Shown here in pieces: positions 8,459 through 17,638 of a DNA stretch of 54,267 nt. The notes under the pieces were generated by a model that worked only from the letters and a program-made list of their open reading frames with translations, was not told where the DNA came from and ran no database searches. A program made the translations under genes and the position numbers. Origin of the DNA: Bacteroidota bacterium (lineage in GTDB: Bacteria; Bacteroidota; Bacteroidia; Bacteroidales; UBA10428); assembly GCA_003252385.1 (NCBI GenBank), contig QKEH01000154.1:1-54267 (forward strand), in the 5' to 3' direction. Numbering within the stretch: position 1 is the stretch's first letter; each line of letters begins with the position of its first letter.

Positions 8459-9337
8459 ATGGCCAAGAGCGAAATTCGAATTGAAAAACGTCGGTTGTTC
8501 AGCAGTTATTTCACTTCTACAGTGAGCATTACTCTGCTGCTGATCCTGTTGGGGACTATTGGCCTGTTATTGTTGAACACCCAACGACTTTCGGAATACG
8601 TGCGCGAAAACATCATTTTCAAAGTCATCCTTAAAGATAACGTACGCGAAGTTGACATCTTTCAAATACAAAAAGCACTGGACGCCAAACCCTATGTGAA
8701 GCAAACAGAATACATCCCCAAAGAAAAGGCTGCGGTTGAACTTCAGGAAGCCCTGGGTGAGGATTTTATTGAACATATTGGGCACAATCCCCTGCTCCCG
8801 TCCATTGAGGTGAAATTTTTTGCCAGCTATGCCAACAACGACAGCATTGCAAAAATAGAGACCGATCTGCGCGAATTCGATGATATAAAAGAAGTGTATT
8901 ACCAAAAGAATCTTATTCATACTGTTAACGAAAACGTTCGGAAAATAACCTTCTTTATTTTAGTATTCAGCGGTTTACTTTTGCTGATAGCCATCACCCT
9001 TATCAACAACACGATACGTTTATCCGTCCATTCCAAACGCTTCCTGATACGAACCATGCAGCTGGTTGGAGCCACTGCAGGATACATACGCCGTCCCTTT
9101 CTCTACCGGAGCATGATTCAGGGTTTTGTGGGTGCCCTTTTTGCCATTTCGGCATTAATAGGCGGGGTCTACTACCTTCAAAACCAACTCAGTGGCATTA
9201 TCCGCCTGAACGATCTGAAATTGTTAGGCGTGCTGTTTGGAATAGTCACCCTGTTGGGCATTGGAATCAACTGGATTTCGACCTATGCTGCCGTAACCAA
9301 ATACATACGAATTAAAACCGATAAATTATACCATTAG
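8459..9337 (+). CDS. ftsX: cell division protein FtsX
   Basis: A 292-residue polytopic inner-membrane protein, the permease-like partner of the FtsE ATPase that couples septum constriction to periplasmic murein hydrolase activators. It shows a cytosolic N-tail (MAKSEIRIEKRR), one membrane segment (about 20-42), a periplasmic domain (about 45-165) and three C-terminal segments with the MacB/FtsX-type loop RLSVHSKRFLIRTMQLVGAT. ftsE is not next to it, as is common in this phylum. The EnvC-like protein at 46.5 kb is a plausible downstream partner. First gene of a tight run with DUF3098, uppP and truB. Confidence 0.92.
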   Translation: MAKSEIRIEKRRLFSSYFTSTVSITLLLILLGTIGLLLLNTQRLSEYVRENIIFKVILKDNVREVDIFQIQKALDAKPYVKQTEYIPKEKAAVELQEALGEDFIEHIGHNPLLPSIEVKFFASYANNDSIAKIETDLREFDDIKEVYYQKNLIHTVNENVRKITFFILVFSGLLLLIAITLINNTIRLSVHSKRFLIRTMQLVGATAGYIRRPFLYRSMIQGFVGALFAISALIGGVYYLQNQLSGIIRLNDLKLLGVLFGIVTLLGIGINWISTYAAVTKYIRIKTDKLYH

Positions 9338-9339
9338 AC

Positions 9340-9609
9340 ATGGCTACAAAAAATACATCGCAACCGGCCGAAGGCTTCGCCCTTCCCAAAGAAAATTACA
9401 CCTACCTGCTCGTTGGTTTTGGCATAATCATTCTGGGTTTTATACTCATGATTGGCGGCCGAAGCGACAATCCCAATATCTTTAACGGCGACGAAATTTT
9501 CAGTTTCCGACGCATAACCCTGGCACCCATTGTGGTGTTGGCCGGGTTTATTTTTGAAATTTGGGCTATCATGCGTAAACCCAAGGATACCGCTACTGAA
9601 AACGAATAA
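9340..9609 (+). CDS. DUF3098 membrane protein
   Basis: An 89-residue protein with two predicted membrane helices (LLVGFGIIILGFILMIGG and LAPIVVLAGFIFEIWAIM) around a short polar loop holding the family-typical FNGDEIFSFRRITLAP. This family is known by number only, and its genes regularly sit directly after ftsX in Bacteroidota. Here the gap to ftsX is two bases and to uppP 11. A role in the FtsEX complex or envelope assembly is an inference from position only. Confidence 0.85.
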   Translation: MATKNTSQPAEGFALPKENYTYLLVGFGIIILGFILMIGGRSDNPNIFNGDEIFSFRRITLAPIVVLAGFIFEIWAIMRKPKDTATENE

Positions 9610-9620
9610 GCCTCTTTATT

Positions 9621-10403
9621 ATGACTTGGATTGATTCATTAATCCTCGGTATCCTCCAGGGGCTTACCGAGTTTTTACCCGTAAGCAGCAGCGGGCACCT
9701 CGAAATTGGGAAAGCCCTGCTGGGTGTCGAAATGGAAGAAAACCTGACCTTTAGTGTGGTAGTGCATGCCGCTACCGTATGCAGCACCCTGGTAGTATTT
9801 CGAAAGGATTTAGCCCAGCTGGTGAGCGGAATTTTCCGTTTTCAGTTCAATCCGGAAACCTTGTATGTCGCTAAAATTCTTCTCTCGGCCATTCCCGTGA
9901 TACTAGTTGGTGCACTTTTTATGGATCAGGTGGAGAGTTTCTTTACCGGTAACCTGGTTCTGGTGAGTGTTATGCTGCTGGTAACTGCCATTTTACTTAC
10001 CTTCACCTATTACGTAAAATCGAAAGATAAAGAGCTGTCGTTCCGCGATGCCCTGGTGATCGGGCTGGCACAGGCTGTAGCTGTTTTACCCGGAATTTCG
10101 CGCTCCGGAGCCACCATTGCCACTGCATTGCTCTTGAAAAATAAACGCGAAGAGGCCGCCCGCTTTTCCTTTTTAATGGTGTTGCTTCCCATCCTGGGAA
10201 AAGCCGGAATGGACTTGATGTCCGGCGAAATTTCGGCAGGAGGTGTCTCGGCACCAGTACTTTTCATCGGTTTTATCAGTGCCTTTGTGGTTGGACTGGC
10301 TGCGTGCAAGCTTATGATTACCATCGTTAAACGCAGCAAACTGGTTTACTTCGCCATGTATTGTGCCTTGGTAGGCATTCTTACCCTTGTTTTCAGCCTG
10401 TAA
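9621..10403 (+). CDS. uppP: undecaprenyl-diphosphatase UppP (BacA)
   Basis: A 260-residue inner-membrane enzyme, about eight helices, that dephosphorylates undecaprenyl diphosphate so that the lipid carrier of peptidoglycan and surface polymers can be reused; raised levels give bacitracin resistance. Both catalytic motifs are present: GLTEFLPVSSSGH near residue 15 and PGISRSGATI near residue 155. It lies 11 bases after the DUF3098 gene and 8 before truB, so co-transcription is likely. Confidence 0.95.
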   Translation: MTWIDSLILGILQGLTEFLPVSSSGHLEIGKALLGVEMEENLTFSVVVHAATVCSTLVVFRKDLAQLVSGIFRFQFNPETLYVAKILLSAIPVILVGALFMDQVESFFTGNLVLVSVMLLVTAILLTFTYYVKSKDKELSFRDALVIGLAQAVAVLPGISRSGATIATALLLKNKREEAARFSFLMVLLPILGKAGMDLMSGEISAGGVSAPVLFIGFISAFVVGLAACKLMITIVKRSKLVYFAMYCALVGILTLVFSL

Positions 10404-10411
10404 GAGTGCCC

Positions 10412-11113
10412 ATGGAATACAATTTTACCGAAACTGCGGTGAAGGAAGGCCTTATCCTTCCCTTCGACAAACCCTATGAGTGGACCTCTTTCGACTTGGT
10501 AAACAAGGTGCGGCGCGACTTGTGCCGCCATGTAGGAATAAAGAAGTTGAAAGTTGGCCATGCCGGGACTTTGGATCCACTGGCCACCGGGCTGTTGATC
10601 CTGTGTACCGGGAAAGCCACTAAACAGATTAATAGCATTCAGTCGCTTTACAAGGAATACGAAGCTGAAATTACCCTGGGAGCCACCACGCCGTCCTTCG
10701 ATTTGGAAACCGAAGTAAACGAAACCTTTCCTACCGGACATATTACCCGCGAATTGCTCCAAAAAACCCTGGAGGATCAGTTCCGTGGAACCATTGAACA
10801 AGTACCCCCGATATTTTCTGCAAAAAAGATCAACGGTGTACGGGCTTACGAAATGGCTCGCGAAGGCATCGAAAAGGAACTTAAATCGGTTCCTGTCGAA
10901 ATTTTTAACATGGAGATCCTCCATTTTGAGCTGCCTGTGGTTCGGCTTCGAATTGCATGCAGCAAGGGAACCTATATTCGCTCACTGGCCCGCGACCTGG
11001 GTTTGGCTCTCGATTCCGGAGGGTATCTGTCGGCCTTACGGCGCACTGCAATCGGTGACTATTCTATCGGACAATCGGTAACCCTCGAAAATTTTAAAAA
11101 TTTGTTGAAATAA
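10412..11113 (+). CDS. truB: tRNA pseudouridine(55) synthase
   Basis: A 233-residue TruB, which makes the universal pseudouridine of the T-loop. The catalytic motif HAGTLDPLATG holds the nucleophilic Asp; further family elements are DKPYEWTSFD (motif I) and IACSKGTYIRSLARDLG. The ATG at 10412 gives the standard start; an earlier frame start at 10361 lies inside uppP. It is shorter than the E. coli enzyme because the C-terminal PUA-like part is reduced, as in many Bacteroidota. Last gene of the ftsX run, 97 bases before queA. Confidence 0.95.
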   Translation: MEYNFTETAVKEGLILPFDKPYEWTSFDLVNKVRRDLCRHVGIKKLKVGHAGTLDPLATGLLILCTGKATKQINSIQSLYKEYEAEITLGATTPSFDLETEVNETFPTGHITRELLQKTLEDQFRGTIEQVPPIFSAKKINGVRAYEMAREGIEKELKSVPVEIFNMEILHFELPVVRLRIACSKGTYIRSLARDLGLALDSGGYLSALRRTAIGDYSIGQSVTLENFKNLLK

Positions 11114-11210
11114 TTGCAACCATTCAGCTATCTTAACGTATAACGGACACTTTATCCCTGATGGATCCTCATGCCAGGGACTACAATAGCAACCGAAAAA
11201 ATAATTATTT

Positions 11211-12260
11211 ATGAAGTTATCCCAATACAAGTACGATTTACCGGAAAGCCTGATTGCCAAATTCCCTTCCGATAACCGGGACGAGTCCCGGATGATGGTA
11301 CTCGACCGCGAGAAGGGCACCATTGATCATAAAATTTTTAAAGATATTATTGATTACTACGACGAGCACGATGTTATGGTATTCAATAACACCAAGGTTT
11401 TTCCGGCTCGCTTGTATGGAAACAAAGAAAAAACCGGAGCCGAAATTGAAGTGTTCCTGCTTCGCGAACTTAATAAGGAACAACGTCTTTGGGATGTATT
11501 GGTAGATCCGGCACGTAAAATCCGTATTGGGAACAAACTCTACTTTGGCGACGATGATTCGCTGGTAGCCGAGGTCATCGACAACACCACCTCCCGCGGA
11601 CGTACCCTTCGCTTTCTCTTCGATGGCGATTACGAAGAATTTAAAAAGACCCTTTACGGTTTGGGCGAAACCCCGCTACCCAAATTCATTAAGCGCGAAG
11701 TACAACCCGAAGATAAGGATCGCTACCAAACCATTTTTGCCAAACACGAAGGTGCGGTAGCTGCTCCCACGGCTGGTCTGCATTTTAGCCGCGAACTGTT
11801 GAAACGTTTGGAAATTAAAGGTATTCACTTTGCCGAAATCACCCTCCACGTGGGTTTAGGAAATTTCCGCACCGTAGATGTCGAAGACCTGACCAAGCAT
11901 AAAATGGATTCGGAACGGATTATTATTCCTCCCAAAGCAGTAGAAATTGTGAACGCCGCCAAAGACGAACGCAAACGCGTTTGTGCGGTGGGCACCACAG
12001 TAATGCGTACGCTCGAAAGTTCGGTATCTACCCAGGGCTACCTGAAAGAATACGATGGCTGGACCAACAAATTTATCTTCCCTCCCTACGATTTTAGCGT
12101 TCCTACTTCCATGATCTCCAATTTCCACCTTCCCCTGTCCACCCTGCTGATGTCGGTATCGGCCTTTGCCGGTTACGACCTTCTTTTTGAAGCCTACCAG
12201 TTGGCCATTAAAGAAAAATACCGCTTCGGAACCTATGGCGATGCCATGCTGATTTTATAG
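11211..12260 (+). CDS. queA: S-adenosylmethionine:tRNA ribosyltransferase-isomerase
   Basis: A 349-residue QueA, which transfers and isomerises the ribosyl group of SAM to preQ1 in the anticodon wobble position, giving epoxyqueuosine. Family motifs: [56 protein letters not shown] and [14 protein letters not shown]. It has a 97-base leader behind truB, and a terminator follows. Confidence 0.96.
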   Translation: MKLSQYKYDLPESLIAKFPSDNRDESRMMVLDREKGTIDHKIFKDIIDYYDEHDVMVFNNTKVFPARLYGNKEKTGAEIEVFLLRELNKEQRLWDVLVDPARKIRIGNKLYFGDDDSLVAEVIDNTTSRGRTLRFLFDGDYEEFKKTLYGLGETPLPKFIKREVQPEDKDRYQTIFAKHEGAVAAPTAGLHFSRELLKRLEIKGIHFAEITLHVGLGNFRTVDVEDLTKHKMDSERIIIPPKAVEIVNAAKDERKRVCAVGTTVMRTLESSVSTQGYLKEYDGWTNKFIFPPYDFSVPTSMISNFHLPLSTLLMSVSAFAGYDLLFEAYQLAIKEKYRFGTYGDAMLIL

Positions 12261-12288
12261 CGACAACCGAGTCAGGAACACAAAATAG

Positions 12289-12320
12289 CACCCGGACTTT
12301 CAATTGTTCGGGTTTTTTTA
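12289..12320 (+). terminator. rho-independent terminator after queA
   Basis: ACCCGGA (about 12290-12296) pairs with T(T)CGGGT (about 12307-12313) and is followed by seven T. It closes the ftsX-queA stretch. Confidence 0.7.
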
Positions 12321-12396
12321 TAGTATTTTTGAAAAGGATGCAACCCTAGGGTATATAAACTGTCTGTTGCTACCACAAACGAGAAAAATCCCGATT

Positions 12397-13047
12397 ATGA
12401 AACGCATGTTGCTTTTGATTTCGTTGGCCTGGCTTGGCTGCTCTGCCCTTTCTGCCCAAGAGGAGTACCGTACGGTATTTCATAATAAGGAAGGCCGGGT
12501 GAAAGTGAGAGGTTTCGGAGGACCCATGATGTCTTTCGGCACCATCGACGGGTATTTTGCCCACATGATGGGTGGTGGCGGTGCGGTAATGATTAACAAC
12601 TTTTTTATAGGAGGTTATGGCATGGGCTTAACCACACCCGTACCGCATAAGGAATGGGTAAAAGATGAAATAACCGGAGAACAAAGCCGTCAAACTTCCA
12701 ATTCCGAAAACCTTTCCTTCGGGCACGGCGGATTTTGGACGGGTCTGGTTCTGGCACCCAACTACCCGGTACACCTATCCCTTTCCTCCCAGTTTGGCTG
12801 GGGAGCACTTGGCAGTAACTATGGCGGGCTCGATATCGAACCTGTGGATCCCTATCTGGAACGGGTAGTCTTTGTTATTACCCCAATAGTCGAAGCTGAA
12901 TTTAACTTCTCCCGTTTTTTTAAAGTGGGGTTGGGCGGAAGCATGAGTTTTGTTCAAGGGCTCAATACCGCCGACAGTGCCTATACCATGGAGGACTTTA
13001 TGAACCCCAATGTATATCTTTCCTTTAAATTTGGCTGGTTCAACTAG
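12397..13047 (+). CDS. exported hypothetical protein, probable small outer-membrane beta-barrel
   Basis: A 216-residue protein with a Sec signal peptide (MKRMLLLISLAWLGCSALSAQ, likely cut after SAQ; the Cys in it does not fit a good lipobox). The mature part is rich in Gly and aromatic residues and alternates as in beta strands (FFIGGYGMGL, HGGFWTGLVLAP, LSSQFGWGALG), ending in FKFGWFN, a terminal aromatic as in outer-membrane barrels. I do not recognise a named family. A longer open frame from 12304 is discarded since it starts inside the queA terminator. About 290 bases without a convincing gene follow. Confidence 0.7.
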   Translation: MKRMLLLISLAWLGCSALSAQEEYRTVFHNKEGRVKVRGFGGPMMSFGTIDGYFAHMMGGGGAVMINNFFIGGYGMGLTTPVPHKEWVKDEITGEQSRQTSNSENLSFGHGGFWTGLVLAPNYPVHLSLSSQFGWGALGSNYGGLDIEPVDPYLERVVFVITPIVEAEFNFSRFFKVGLGGSMSFVQGLNTADSAYTMEDFMNPNVYLSFKFGWFN

Positions 13048-13340
13048 CACACGGTTCCCCGGTACCTCCCCGGAGCATCGGCAGGCTCTAAATTTAATCG
13101 GGAGCGTAGCATCCGGTACTCCCCGAGCTGTTGTAAAAGAGTGAAATGATCCTGCTTGGGGATCTCTTTTGAATTTGATATTCGCTGGGGAAGCAGCATA
13201 ACTGCTGGTAAAATCTACCCCCAAGGCTTAACATTTTTTAATAGCCATTTTCGTTCGGAATACCGCCTTGGCAGTGGCAGGGATAATAAATTGATTATCT
13301 TAGGAGCCTTTTTGTACTATTCATCATACGAACGATAACA

Positions 13341-16300
13341 ATGAAGACCTTACGATTTTACAACCGAATACTGGGTTGGGTAGTTTTTCTGGTGGCTGCC
13401 GCCGTGTATCTGCTCACCCTGGAACCTACCGCCAGCCTGTGGGATTGTGGCGAGTTTATTGCCAGTGCCTATAAATTACAGGTTGGGCACCCCCCTGGAG
13501 CCCCCTTGTTTATGATCATGGCACGTTTCTTCTCTCTGTTTGCCAGCAATCTTACCCACGTAGCTCTGATGGTTAATGCCATGTCGGGGTTGGTAAGTGC
13601 CCTAACCATCATGTTCCTGTTCTGGACCATAACTCACCTGGGCATAAAAATGTTCAAAACGGATGAGGATCAGCTTAAACCCTGGCAAATAATTGCCATT
13701 CTCGGAAGTTCGCTGGTAGGTGCGCTGGCCTATACCTTTACCGATTCCTTTTGGTTTTCGGCGGTGGAGGGCGAAGTATATGCCAGTTCTTCACTGTTTA
13801 CGGCTATGGTATACTGGGCCATTCTGAAATGGGAAAACGAATCCAACGATAAATACGCCAAACGCTGGCTGATTCTAATCGCTTACCTGATGGGCCTTTC
13901 CATCGGGGTTCACCTGTTGAATTTGCTGGCCATTCCGGCCATTGTTATGGTGTATTATTACAAAAAGTACACCTTCTCCTGGAAAGGACTTCTACGGGCA
14001 CTTTTGGTTTCCGTTGCTCTGCTGGGCGCGGTGATGTACGGGATCATTCCCGGAGTAGTACTGCTTGCTTCCTGGTTTGAGCTTCTTTTTGTAAATGGGT
14101 TCGGATTGCCTTTTAACTCCGGCGTACTCTTTTATGCCATACTACTGATTGGAGGTTTAATTTTCGGCATACTTTACACCCAAAAGCATCAAAAGGTATT
14201 GGCCAATACCATTCTGCTGGGCATATCGGTGATGATTATCGGGTACTCTTCTTTTTCAATGATTGTTATCCGGTCGCACGCCAACCCTCCCATGGACGAA
14301 AACAGCCCGGAAACCGTGTTCTCGCTGATGTACTATCTGAACCGGGAACAATATGGTGACCGACCCCTCATTATGGGGCAGTGTTTCAATGCACCCCGAC
14401 CCGAACTGAAGGAAGGGAAACCTACCTACACCCAGGTGAACGGACGCTACGAAATTACCAACCGGAAAACCGAAGCCAAGTACGATAAAAAGTATACCAT
14501 GCTTTTCCCCCGTATGTACTCCAGCAGTCCGGAGCACGTGCGCGAATACCTGACCTGGAGCGGTTTAAAAGAAAAAGATTTATACCACGCCCGGCTCGAC
14601 GAAAATGGTGTTATCAAAACCAACCGCGAGGGGAAAGCCCTTTACGATTACAATAATCCCCGGAAAAAGCCCTCGTTTTTTGCCAATATGAAATTCTTTG
14701 TCAGTTACCAGCTGGGGCATATGTACTTTCGGTATTTTATGTGGAACTTTTCGGGGCGGCAGAACGACGAACAGGGATACGGCGACATTGCCAACGGAAA
14801 TTGGATTAGCGGAATCAACCCTATAGATCATTTTCTGGTTGGGTCGACCAAAAACATGCCGAAGACCATGAAAGAAGATCCTTCGCGCAATACCTACTAC
14901 CTGTTACCGTTTATCCTGGGTTTAATAGGGCTTTTCAACCAATACTCTCGAAACCGAAAAGATTTTTCGGTGGTAGCGGTTCTATTTGTACTTACCGGTA
15001 TTGCCATTGTGATCTACCTGAATCAAACCCCCTTGCAGCCCCGCGAACGCGACTATGCCTACGCCGGATCCTTCTATGCTTATGCGATTTGGATAGGACT
15101 GGGGGTATTGGGAATTATCGATATGATCGGTAAAAAAGCAGAAAATGTACCCGCAGCAGCCGGACTAACTGCAGCTGCTCTGTTACTGGTGCCGGGAATT
15201 ATGGCCAACGAGAACTGGGACGATCACGACCGCTCCGGCCGCTACCTGGCTCGCGATATTGCCTGTGCCTATCTGAATTCCTGTGCACCCAATGCCATTC
15301 TTTTTACCGGTGGCGATAACGACACCTTCCCGCTCTGGTATGCCCAGGAGGTGGAAGGGGTAAGAACCGATGTTCGTGTAGTGAATCTCATGCTCCTCAA
15401 TATGGATTGGTATATTGATCAAATGAAAGTTCAGGCCTACAAATCGGCACCCACCCCCATTCAAATTCCTTCCGAGAAATACATTAATGGCACACGCGAT
15501 GCCATTCCGGTTTACGAACGCACCCAGCAAGCCTACAATGCCCGGGAGATTATCGAATTTATTTCGAGCGACCAGCGTTCTACCAAACTCCCTTCCCAAT
15601 CGGGTAAAGATTTGGATTACGTGCCCACACGCAGTTTCTTCCTGCCGGTCGACAAGCAAAAAGTGCTGGCCAATGGTACCGTAAAGGCTAAAGATTCCAG
15701 CCTGGTGGTTGATCAGTTAGACGGACGCATCCAACCCAGCTATCTGACCAAAAGTAACTACGCCCTGCTCGACCTGCTTAGCAATAACAACTGGGAACGG
15801 CCCATTTACTTTGTGGCCTCTAATTCATCCGACGAACTGGGTCTCAGCAATTACCTGCAGCTGGAAGGATTGGCTTACCGTTTGGTACCCATTAACACCA
15901 ACACCGGTAGTTCCTTCGAACGAGGACGTATTGACACCGAGATTCTTTACAATCGGTTGATGAATACTTTTGAGTATCGGGGTCTGACCGATAAAGATGT
16001 GTATATTGACACCCATCACCGGAGAACCCTCTCGGTTGTTCGTTTGCGATATCGTTACATGCGCCTGGCCAAAGCCCTTATGGCCGAGGGCGATTCCGTA
16101 CGTGCCGAGGAGGTGATGGATCGGATCATGGCACTGGCTCCAAACGAAAAACTGGGCTACGATATGTTTATGCCCGGATTAGCCGATGTGTATTTCCAAC
16201 TCAAACGCCCCGAAAAAGGATCTGAGATCATGAACATTATGATGGATCTTTCGGATGAATACCTGACTTACTATCAGGGTATGCGTCCTGCTCAACGGCA

Positions 16301-16439
16301 GAGTATCGGTGAGGAAATAAGCTACTACATCCGAGTATTGTACAATGCCATGCAAATGGGCCAGCAGTATAAAGTGCCCGAAATGCAAACCCGGGCGCAG
16401 GAGTTGCTTCAAAAACACCAAAGTATTGCCATGTTCTAA
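13341..16439 (+). CDS. DUF2723 / GT117 membrane glycosyltransferase
   Basis: A 1032-residue protein of the DUF2723 family (GT117; related to eukaryotic TMEM260, an O-mannosyltransferase). The N-terminal part has a GT-C type first loop after helix 1, LEPTASLWDCGEFIASAYKLQVGHPPGAP, with the acidic D-x-G-E residues expected to act in catalysis, then many membrane helices up to about residue 320 and again about 510-625. A long exported C-terminal half follows (GGDNDTFPLWYAQEVEGVRTDVRVVNL) with a helical repeat region near the end. It probably transfers a sugar from a lipid donor to exported proteins. Alone in its transcription unit and closed by a strong bidirectional hairpin. Confidence 0.85.
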   Translation: MKTLRFYNRILGWVVFLVAAAVYLLTLEPTASLWDCGEFIASAYKLQVGHPPGAPLFMIMARFFSLFASNLTHVALMVNAMSGLVSALTIMFLFWTITHLGIKMFKTDEDQLKPWQIIAILGSSLVGALAYTFTDSFWFSAVEGEVYASSSLFTAMVYWAILKWENESNDKYAKRWLILIAYLMGLSIGVHLLNLLAIPAIVMVYYYKKYTFSWKGLLRALLVSVALLGAVMYGIIPGVVLLASWFELLFVNGFGLPFNSGVLFYAILLIGGLIFGILYTQKHQKVLANTILLGISVMIIGYSSFSMIVIRSHANPPMDENSPETVFSLMYYLNREQYGDRPLIMGQCFNAPRPELKEGKPTYTQVNGRYEITNRKTEAKYDKKYTMLFPRMYSSSPEHVREYLTWSGLKEKDLYHARLDENGVIKTNREGKALYDYNNPRKKPSFFANMKFFVSYQLGHMYFRYFMWNFSGRQNDEQGYGDIANGNWISGINPIDHFLVGSTKNMPKTMKEDPSRNTYYLLPFILGLIGLFNQYSRNRKDFSVVAVLFVLTGIAIVIYLNQTPLQPRERDYAYAGSFYAYAIWIGLGVLGIIDMIGKKAENVPAAAGLTAAALLLVPGIMANENWDDHDRSGRYLARDIACAYLNSCAPNAILFTGGDNDTFPLWYAQEVEGVRTDVRVVNLMLLNMDWYIDQMKVQAYKSAPTPIQIPSEKYINGTRDAIPVYERTQQAYNAREIIEFISSDQRSTKLPSQSGKDLDYVPTRSFFLPVDKQKVLANGTVKAKDSSLVVDQLDGRIQPSYLTKSNYALLDLLSNNNWERPIYFVASNSSDELGLSNYLQLEGLAYRLVPINTNTGSSFERGRIDTEILYNRLMNTFEYRGLTDKDVYIDTHHRRTLSVVRLRYRYMRLAKALMAEGDSVRAEEVMDRIMALAPNEKLGYDMFMPGLADVYFQLKRPEKGSEIMNIMMDLSDEYLTYYQGMRPAQRQSIGEEISYYIRVLYNAMQMGQQYKVPEMQTRAQELLQKHQSIAMF

Positions 16440-16468
16440 CCGGTAGTACTCCGATTGCCAAAATGCAT

Positions 16469-16505
16469 AAAGGGCTTCCAAACTTTGAGTTTGGAAGCCC
16501 TTTTC
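16469..16505. terminator. bidirectional terminator between the GT117 gene and the prenyltransferase
   Basis: A near-perfect stem: AGGGCTTCCAAACT (16471-16484) pairs with AGTTTGGAAGCCCT with a three-base loop. A T run follows on the + strand and an AT-rich stretch on the other side. It serves the + strand GT117 gene and perhaps the convergent minus gene. Confidence 0.85.
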
Positions 16506-16541
16506 TCGTCTTAGAATCTGTTTGTAGTCCTTGCAGGCTGG

Positions 16542-17516
16542 CTAATGTTCGCGACGGAGCAGCATGTCTACTACCCGGTGAAGTTCCACAGTCATCGAAC
16601 GTGGTACCGATACGGATTTGAGATGAAGAAGAGCCTTTTGCATATATGCTTCCGAAAGCTGTTGAGTGCTTTCGCCAATCCCCAACTCCTGATAGATTTG
16701 TTTTACCGCAGTTATTTTCTCATCGGCATCGAAGGTTTCTTTTTTCAGCCACTGGTGCAATTCTTTTTTTTGCCGGCTATCGGCCTTTTCCAGCGCACTC
16801 AGCATCAGGTAGGTTTTCTTGTTCGCTACAATATCGCCTCCAATGGTTTTCCCGAATTTTTTAAGGTCAGCAAAGGCATCCAGGTAATCGTCCTGGAGTT
16901 GAAATGCCATGCCCATATTTAGCCCAAACTGATACAATGCATCCACATCCGATTGTGCTGCGCCACCCGCTACCGCCCCGCATGCCAACGAAGCAGCCAG
17001 AAGCACTGCCGTTTTAAGCCGGATCATTTCCAGGTATTCCTGAACGGCCACATCGTTCCGGGTTTCAAAATTCATATCATATTGCTGCCCTTCGCATACT
17101 TCCAGGGCCGTACGGTTAAATAAATCCAACATGCGGGGAAGCACTTCGTTCCGGCTGCGAGCCACCAGCTGATAGGCCAGTATCAGCATGGCATCGCCGG
17201 AAAGTATGGCTACATTGGCATTCCATTTGGCATGTACCGTAGGATAATTTCTGCGCACCGGGGCATTGTCCATAATGTCGTCGTGCAGCAGGGTAAAATT
17301 GTGAAACACCTCAATACCCATGGCCGATTCCATAACCTCATCGCGCTTTTCCGAAAATACGGAATGTGCCATCAGAGCCAGACACGGACGAATGCGCTTG
17401 CCTCCTATGGACAGGATGTATCGGATGGGGTCATAGAGTTGAAGCGGTTCCCGGTTATAGCTCAGGTTCTTCAAATAGGCTTCCACCAGTTGGTAGCTTT
17501 CTGTGTAACTCAGCAT
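16542..17516 (-). CDS. short-chain trans-prenyl diphosphate synthase (FPP/GGPP type)
   Basis: A 324-residue isoprenyl diphosphate synthase. It has GGKRIRP, the first Asp-rich motif in LLHDDIMDNAPVRR and the second in FQLQDDYLDAFAD, followed by FGKTIGGDIVANKKTYL. Two residues between the first Asp pair and the third Asp, and the residues just before it, fit FPP/GGPP synthases, so it could supply the C15/C20 units for quinone, undecaprenol or carotenoids. The start is taken at 17516 (MLSYTESYQ), since upstream codons to 17552 look non-coding. Separate from the long-chain enzyme at 40.9 kb. Confidence 0.85.
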   Translation of the reverse strand: MLSYTESYQLVEAYLKNLSYNREPLQLYDPIRYILSIGGKRIRPCLALMAHSVFSEKRDEVMESAMGIEVFHNFTLLHDDIMDNAPVRRNYPTVHAKWNANVAILSGDAMLILAYQLVARSRNEVLPRMLDLFNRTALEVCEGQQYDMNFETRNDVAVQEYLEMIRLKTAVLLAASLACGAVAGGAAQSDVDALYQFGLNMGMAFQLQDDYLDAFADLKKFGKTIGGDIVANKKTYLMLSALEKADSRQKKELHQWLKKETFDADEKITAVKQIYQELGIGESTQQLSEAYMQKALLHLKSVSVPRSMTVELHRVVDMLLRREH

Positions 17517-17597
17517 GGATGTGACGGTATATTTCTCACAAAAATAGTACATATCTCAAACAATCTTCCCAAATAAACGTAACGCCCGGTTAAAGCA

Positions 17598-17628
17598 TTT
17601 CGCAATACGCATTTTTATACTAATTTTG
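17598..17628 (+). promoter_or_regulatory. Bacteroidota-type promoter before the TlpA-like gene
   Basis: TTTC (17598-17601) lies 19 bases before TAATTTTG (17621-17628), a match to the TTTG-N19-TAnnTTTG promoter with one change. It predicts transcription from about 17634, only five bases before the first ATG (17639) and 23 before the second (17657). Confidence 0.5.
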
Positions 17629-17638
17629 CGGCGGATTA

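Noticed and set aside
10346-10924. 192-codon minus-strand frame over truB
   Set aside because: Antisense to TruB with all catalytic motifs; the reverse frame has no family features.
11846-11855. TCCACGTGGG in queA as a third parS
   Set aside because: Only the CACGTG core and a few neighbours fit; the outer arms (CCC and GTTT) do not match the consensus.
13156-13338. 60-codon + strand frame before the GT117 gene
   Set aside because: No signal, no motif and no ribosome site; composition looks non-coding. The 13048-13340 interval is treated as an untranslated leader.
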